DNA from: Gibbula magus
Taxonomy: Eukaryota; Mollusca; Gastropoda; Trochida; Trochidae
Length of the DNA stretch: 64,000 nt
NCBI GenBank assembly: GCA_936450465.1
Contig: OW388300.1
Span: 18,675,266-18,739,265 of the forward strand
Reading direction: 5' to 3'
A program made the position numbers and the translations under genes. Numbering within the stretch: the first letter of the stretch is position 1; each line of letters starts with the position of its first letter. The notes beneath the pieces were generated by a model. It saw nothing but the letters and a program-made list of their open reading frames with translations, was not told where the DNA came from and ran no database searches. Below, piece by piece: positions 60,117 through 64,000 of the stretch.

Positions 60117-62522
60117 ATGAGTTATGAGAGTGTGCCGCCAGATGGAGTGGCCTTTAAGGAAGAGCTCTCTCCTCAAGTTTTAAAAGAAAAGATTCCTGCC
60201 ATGAGAATTACCAAATTAATCATTCGACAGAAGGAAGAAAATGAAACTCTCGAAGAGCATGTCGAAAAATATATCAGTTCGACTGGGAAATTGCAAGAAC
60301 GGCCTATACTGATACCATCTAATACATTTGATGTATTTCCAGCTTCATTTGAAATCAAAATATGTACCTACACAACAAGTTCGAAGTCAGAGCTTTCAGA
60401 GTACATTGACAAACTCACAAACAACGACTCGGGGGAAAAGCAGACGATCCATTACATGATCCTGTTCTTCAGAGAGGTTCGATCAACTACTGACCCACCA
60501 GTTCCACAGATTGAAATGTACGCCCTGACTTCCGGTATAGCTCATACTCTACTGCCTGAAAGTGATTGTGATGAAGAGTTCCCGAAGCGGATCGCACGTC
60601 GTCTGTTGGAGTTCAACCTCAAGTCTCTCTCTTCCAAACACCTGATTGGCACCCATAGCTCCTCAAGCAACACCTTCCGGCTAAATGAAGGAACAGAGTT
60701 GTCCTTCTGGGACTATTTGGGTCACATCACAACCACCTTCAAGATGCCTTTTAAAGCTGATTGTTCTTTGTTTGGAGTTCGATGCTTTCAGAGGAAAGAC
60801 GGAAGGCCTCGGAAAGTATCAATGACTGTTGGTATTAACTATCTGAGAGTTCACATGAAGCTGAGTTTGATCGACATGGCCTTCATTATCCAGCAGCTGT
60901 CTCGCATTGCTAGAGGAATATTCTTTAAAAGATTTCGTTCTACAGAAGAGGAAGTGGATGACAACAGTTTTGACATACTCAGTCATGTTGAACTTGTCAA
61001 GAAAAAGAAAGTCATAGCTAGACGAGATAATCGACTGAAAAAAGACATCATCGATAGTATCAAAAATGACAATCTTTTGAAAATATCACTTGTACACCGT
61101 AAACTGGAAGCCTGGAACAATGCAAACCGTTTTTCGTTACTTTTAAAAGAAAGTTCCAACTCCCGTCCAAAAAAGCTGATGACTTGGAAAGACGAACAAC
61201 CTTTGTTCAGCCAAATCGCTTTAGAAATAAAAAAAATATTTCCGGGTGACTCTTTGCAGAAAAATGACTTCGACCAGCTCTACTTGAAGTTTAAGGACAC
61301 GGCCAGTGAATCAAAACCGACGTCGGAACCTCTGCTTCAGTTTGTGGAGAAACATGTCAGAACCTCAGATGGAAAGTCATTTTTCCGATACTGTGGAAAA
61401 TGGCTTAGGATTCGAACAGCTTATCTGAGTCAGCTTGAGGTAGAATTTACCAACATTGAAAGAGGCTGTCAAGTGGAGCAGAACATTCTTCCCTTGCCCT
61501 GGATTTATTCAGAAAAGAATGCAGGAAGGGATATCAAGAAGAAGAAATCTGAACGAGAGCGACCAACTACAGCAATGGATCAGAAAAAGTTTGAGAATTG
61601 GTGCAAAACGGTTGGACAGGAAAATCCTGATGCGATCCAAACAAAATTGACAGTAAACTTCGACAACTATCCAAATATGGACACAGAACCCTTGGACTGC
61701 ACCAAAAAGCTGTTCTACCGGATGCACTGCCACCAGACGGAGGGGATGTTCAATGAAGGCTTTCTCTGGTATGATCGTCTTGCTAGAAAAGCAGAAATGC
61801 GATATCTTCTTGGAGACAGGATCTTGGTGAAGCATGTGGAGTTGTATGATATTTTGTATTTCACTCCAGAGAAGACCTACCTGATCCATGTGAAAGAAGG
61901 TCTTGCGGAAAAAACCAGAGATGTATGTTCCCAGATCCGAGTGTCTGCTGATCTTCTCTTCAAGAATATCATCTGCAACAGTCGCTTTGAATTCCTGGAA
62001 GATTTGTGGCGCATTGTCACAAGAGGCAAAATGGAGGGATACAAGAAGGCGGTGAAACAACAATACGAAAATGTCGGGAAAGAGAAGTTCTTGGATCTCT
62101 TCAAGCGAGACGAGCTTGTGTATGTCCTGGCTTATAGGGATCATAGGGAGGACAAAAACACAGCTCAATTTGACAATTATCCCGAAAAAAGACTTCGAGA
62201 TGCATTTGGTAAAAAATTCAAAAACGTGAAAAAAGAGTTGATACGAAGTGGATATCTTGAAAAGTTTGATGGAGAGATCAGACTTACTGACAAAATCTAC
62301 TACACTCAGGAACAGGCAAAGCAGGAGATACAACTGTCTTCAGTTTCTGATGGTTTGAAGGCATTTAAGATCCTTCAAGAGGCGATGTCAAAACACCCAT
62401 CCTTCATCGCAAAGATAGAAATAGTTCATCTCTACAATCACTTCAAGCAACTTCGGACTGCGACGCCGAGCAAGCGCATGTCCCTCAAGTTATGCCGAAT
62501 TCCAACTGAACTCGCCTGTTGA
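60117..62522 (+). CDS. DUF6119/TIGR04141-like protein, divergent copy 3 (801 aa)
   Basis: Third family member, clearly homologous along its whole length but with many replacements. The start chosen is the ATG at 60117, giving MSYESVPPDGV; it follows an AG acceptor-like site (60108-60109). The frame is also open upstream to an ATG at 60063, but that stretch matches the presumed non-coding 5' flank of the other copies. This copy keeps what looks like the original N-terminus: the corresponding codon in copies 1 and 2 is ATA. It lacks the Lys/Glu-rich insert. All family motifs are present, including TYLIHVKEGL (from about residue 605 counted from 60063), SFFRYCGKWLRIRTAYL, and the C-terminal VYVLAYRDH and GYLEKFDGEI blocks. 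The last two lie in a stretch almost identical in DNA to copies 1 and 2. It is the best candidate for the reference form of the protein. Confidence 0.72.
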   Translation: MSYESVPPDGVAFKEELSPQVLKEKIPAMRITKLIIRQKEENETLEEHVEKYISSTGKLQERPILIPSNTFDVFPASFEIKICTYTTSSKSELSEYIDKLTNNDSGEKQTIHYMILFFREVRSTTDPPVPQIEMYALTSGIAHTLLPESDCDEEFPKRIARRLLEFNLKSLSSKHLIGTHSSSSNTFRLNEGTELSFWDYLGHITTTFKMPFKADCSLFGVRCFQRKDGRPRKVSMTVGINYLRVHMKLSLIDMAFIIQQLSRIARGIFFKRFRSTEEEVDDNSFDILSHVELVKKKKVIARRDNRLKKDIIDSIKNDNLLKISLVHRKLEAWNNANRFSLLLKESSNSRPKKLMTWKDEQPLFSQIALEIKKIFPGDSLQKNDFDQLYLKFKDTASESKPTSEPLLQFVEKHVRTSDGKSFFRYCGKWLRIRTAYLSQLEVEFTNIERGCQVEQNILPLPWIYSEKNAGRDIKKKKSERERPTTAMDQKKFENWCKTVGQENPDAIQTKLTVNFDNYPNMDTEPLDCTKKLFYRMHCHQTEGMFNEGFLWYDRLARKAEMRYLLGDRILVKHVELYDILYFTPEKTYLIHVKEGLAEKTRDVCSQIRVSADLLFKNIICNSRFEFLEDLWRIVTRGKMEGYKKAVKQQYENVGKEKFLDLFKRDELVYVLAYRDHREDKNTAQFDNYPEKRLRDAFGKKFKNVKKELIRSGYLEKFDGEIRLTDKIYYTQEQAKQEIQLSSVSDGLKAFKILQEAMSKHPSFIAKIEIVHLYNHFKQLRTATPSKRMSLKLCRIPTELAC

Positions 62523-63621
62523 CTTAGACAAAGCAATTAGTGTGAACCAGCAGGGTTTGACACACAACTGTATTGTGATCCAAAACCAGAGAGATGAACA
62601 CGTGTCAAGTTAAAATATGCGAACGTGAAGTGAAGACAGGTGGAGAAACTCAACACAGTAATTCCTACCACCCCCGTGTACCTGTCTCCTCGTTTAATGC
62701 CACTCTAAGCATCTGCTGAGTGAGATAAGTGCAAAATTTATAGAAACTGTGACATTTTAGACATCCCTTTCCATATTTTATAAATGTTTCTTATGCGACA
62801 GGTAATATTGATTTTATTGTTGTCTATCAGTGCTAATTTCTTTTCGTTATTGTGTATTCATTATGTTCCTTCATTTATCTGATTGCTTTCAATTTCAATA
62901 TTTAAAGATATTGACAGGGAGTCCATCTATTCTTGGAGTTTTAGTAGTTGTCATAGTTTGCAAAGCACACGTGAGTGATTAAATATATAACATTAATTAA
63001 TCTAGCTGCTAGGAATAGACTTAAACTAGACTTAGAATTAAATAGTCACCTAAAGGTTTTTGTAACATGAATATGTGCATCCTCGACATTTCCATTACCA
63101 GAGACATGACAGATCTCGACCCAACCGTGTATATCCATAGCTCGGCCTGCTAGTTTATTATCGTCCTTGCCTGACTAGACCTTCACTGTAGCCTTTCAGA
63201 GAAGTCTTGCAAGCAAGTTTTCCTGATTGAGAACCCTAGACGTTATGCCGTATGGAAATAGCGGAAGTGACTTATGATAGAAGCTTTTCATTGGTACGTC
63301 TTTTAGTGCAGACATTTGATTGGATAATAGACCAGACAAGCGAGTTCATCCAACTTATCTCGGTAGATGAATCCAGGGTATGACTAGAGTTTTACCAAAT
63401 GTGTACCTGAGAGACGATCGGGGATAGAAAACTGTGGCTAAGAACTTCTATTCGTAGAATTGCTTTGATGTCTGTTGTAGAGTTATTATAGTTGTATAAA
63501 GAAACACTTGAAACAACATTTGTATACTCCACATACTATGTGATTTGTAATTCTTGTATATGAACCTGTAATCGCATCACAATCAAAGACTTCGTCTTTG
63601 AGCTGTGTGAATCATGTTTTT
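62523..63621. repeat. Single-copy R-type 3' flank of gene copy 3
   Basis: Matches the gene-proximal part of the R units (6204-7310) with substitutions and small deletions, including 16 bp missing near 62542. Here the flank is not tandemly repeated, at least up to the window end. The flank therefore travelled with the gene when the family first duplicated. Confidence 0.75.
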
Positions 63622-64000
63622 ATACCCCTGCTACGAAGTAGTCGGGGGTATATAGCGGTCAGCACGTCCGTGCGTCCGTCCGTCCGTCCGTCCGTCCGTC
63701 TGCGTCCGTCCGTTTTTTTTCCGCTCATAATTCTGAAACCAGTTTCTGAAATTTTACGAAACTTGATATGTACAATCATCACAATGTGTACATCTGCCTT
63801 TTGTAGGTTTCAAACCCTCATTTGCATCATTTATGCAAATTTTCTCCGTTTTCGACTTAACCATTCACACTTTTTGTTCCACTCATAACTCTGAAACCAG
63901 TTGTTACGAAACTTGATATGTACAATCACCATGATGTGTACATCTGCCTGTTGTTTGTTTCATACCCTCATTTGCATAATTTATGCAAATTTTCTCCGTT
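63622..64000. mobile_element. CCGT/octamer element, copy f (cut by window end)
   Basis: Begins ATACCCCTGCT after the 3' flank of gene copy 3, with a long CCGT run (63669-63712). It has lost one internal subrepeat relative to copy a and runs off the window, so its right terminus is not seen. Confidence 0.6.

Noticed and set aside
61509..62333. 274-codon frame on the minus strand across gene copy 3
   Set aside because: Exact antisense of strongly conserved coding sequence, with no recognisable motif; it arises from the codon composition of the plus-strand gene and is not open to this length in copies 1 and 2.

Overview
This is eukaryotic, AT-rich, repeat-laden DNA, most likely from a marine mollusc. 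There are no operons or ribosome binding sites, but there are tRNA-derived SINEs, non-LTR retrotransposon fragments, hAT-type and TTAA-flanked terminal-inverted-repeat elements, and mini- and microsatellites. The four copies of a SINE that ends in a CTCA-type tail resemble repeats I remember from abalone (Haliotis). I infer a vetigastropod with moderate confidence; no host single-copy gene in the window confirms it.

Left third (1-27851): a nested tandem array. The only convincing protein genes here are two almost identical 815-codon intronless ORFs (3756-6203 and 12982-15429). They sit in a 9,226-bp block present twice in tandem (about 840-10065 and 10066-19291). The 3' flank of the gene is itself tandemly repeated: an approximately 3.2-kb unit (R) starts just past the ORF and ends in the middle of an hAT element. 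R is found at 6211, 9384 (cut by the block junction), 15437, 18610, 21800 (truncated) and about 24063 (start missing). The last copy runs into the complete hAT element (26028-27843). Each R unit carries an approximately 870-bp terminal-inverted-repeat element with a CCGT-rich stretch and repeated octamer (ATTTGCAT) palindromes.

Middle (27852-52500): no intact host gene seen. It holds SINEs, two short hAT-like elements, a reverse transcriptase fragment and an endonuclease fragment of LINEs, a long inverted repeat (32303-35208), a 71-bp-arm hairpin (40677-40834) and a 2-kb minisatellite (41514-43524). The minisatellite interrupts a decayed LINE ORF1.

Right part (52500-64000): another long inverted repeat (52557-57222), two TTAA-flanked elements, and a divergent third member of the gene family (60117-62522). 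Its 5' block (from 59603) and 3' flank match those of the first two copies; it is followed by a single R-type flank running off the window.

The most interesting system is the gene family. From motif order I judge it to be a eukaryotic relative of the prokaryotic DUF6119/TIGR04141 'sporadically distributed' family, here multiplying by recent tandem duplication. It shows signs of start-codon loss, N-terminal frameshift, a lysine/glutamate expansion and possible gene conversion. The function is unknown; a role in defence is only a guess from the sporadic distribution.
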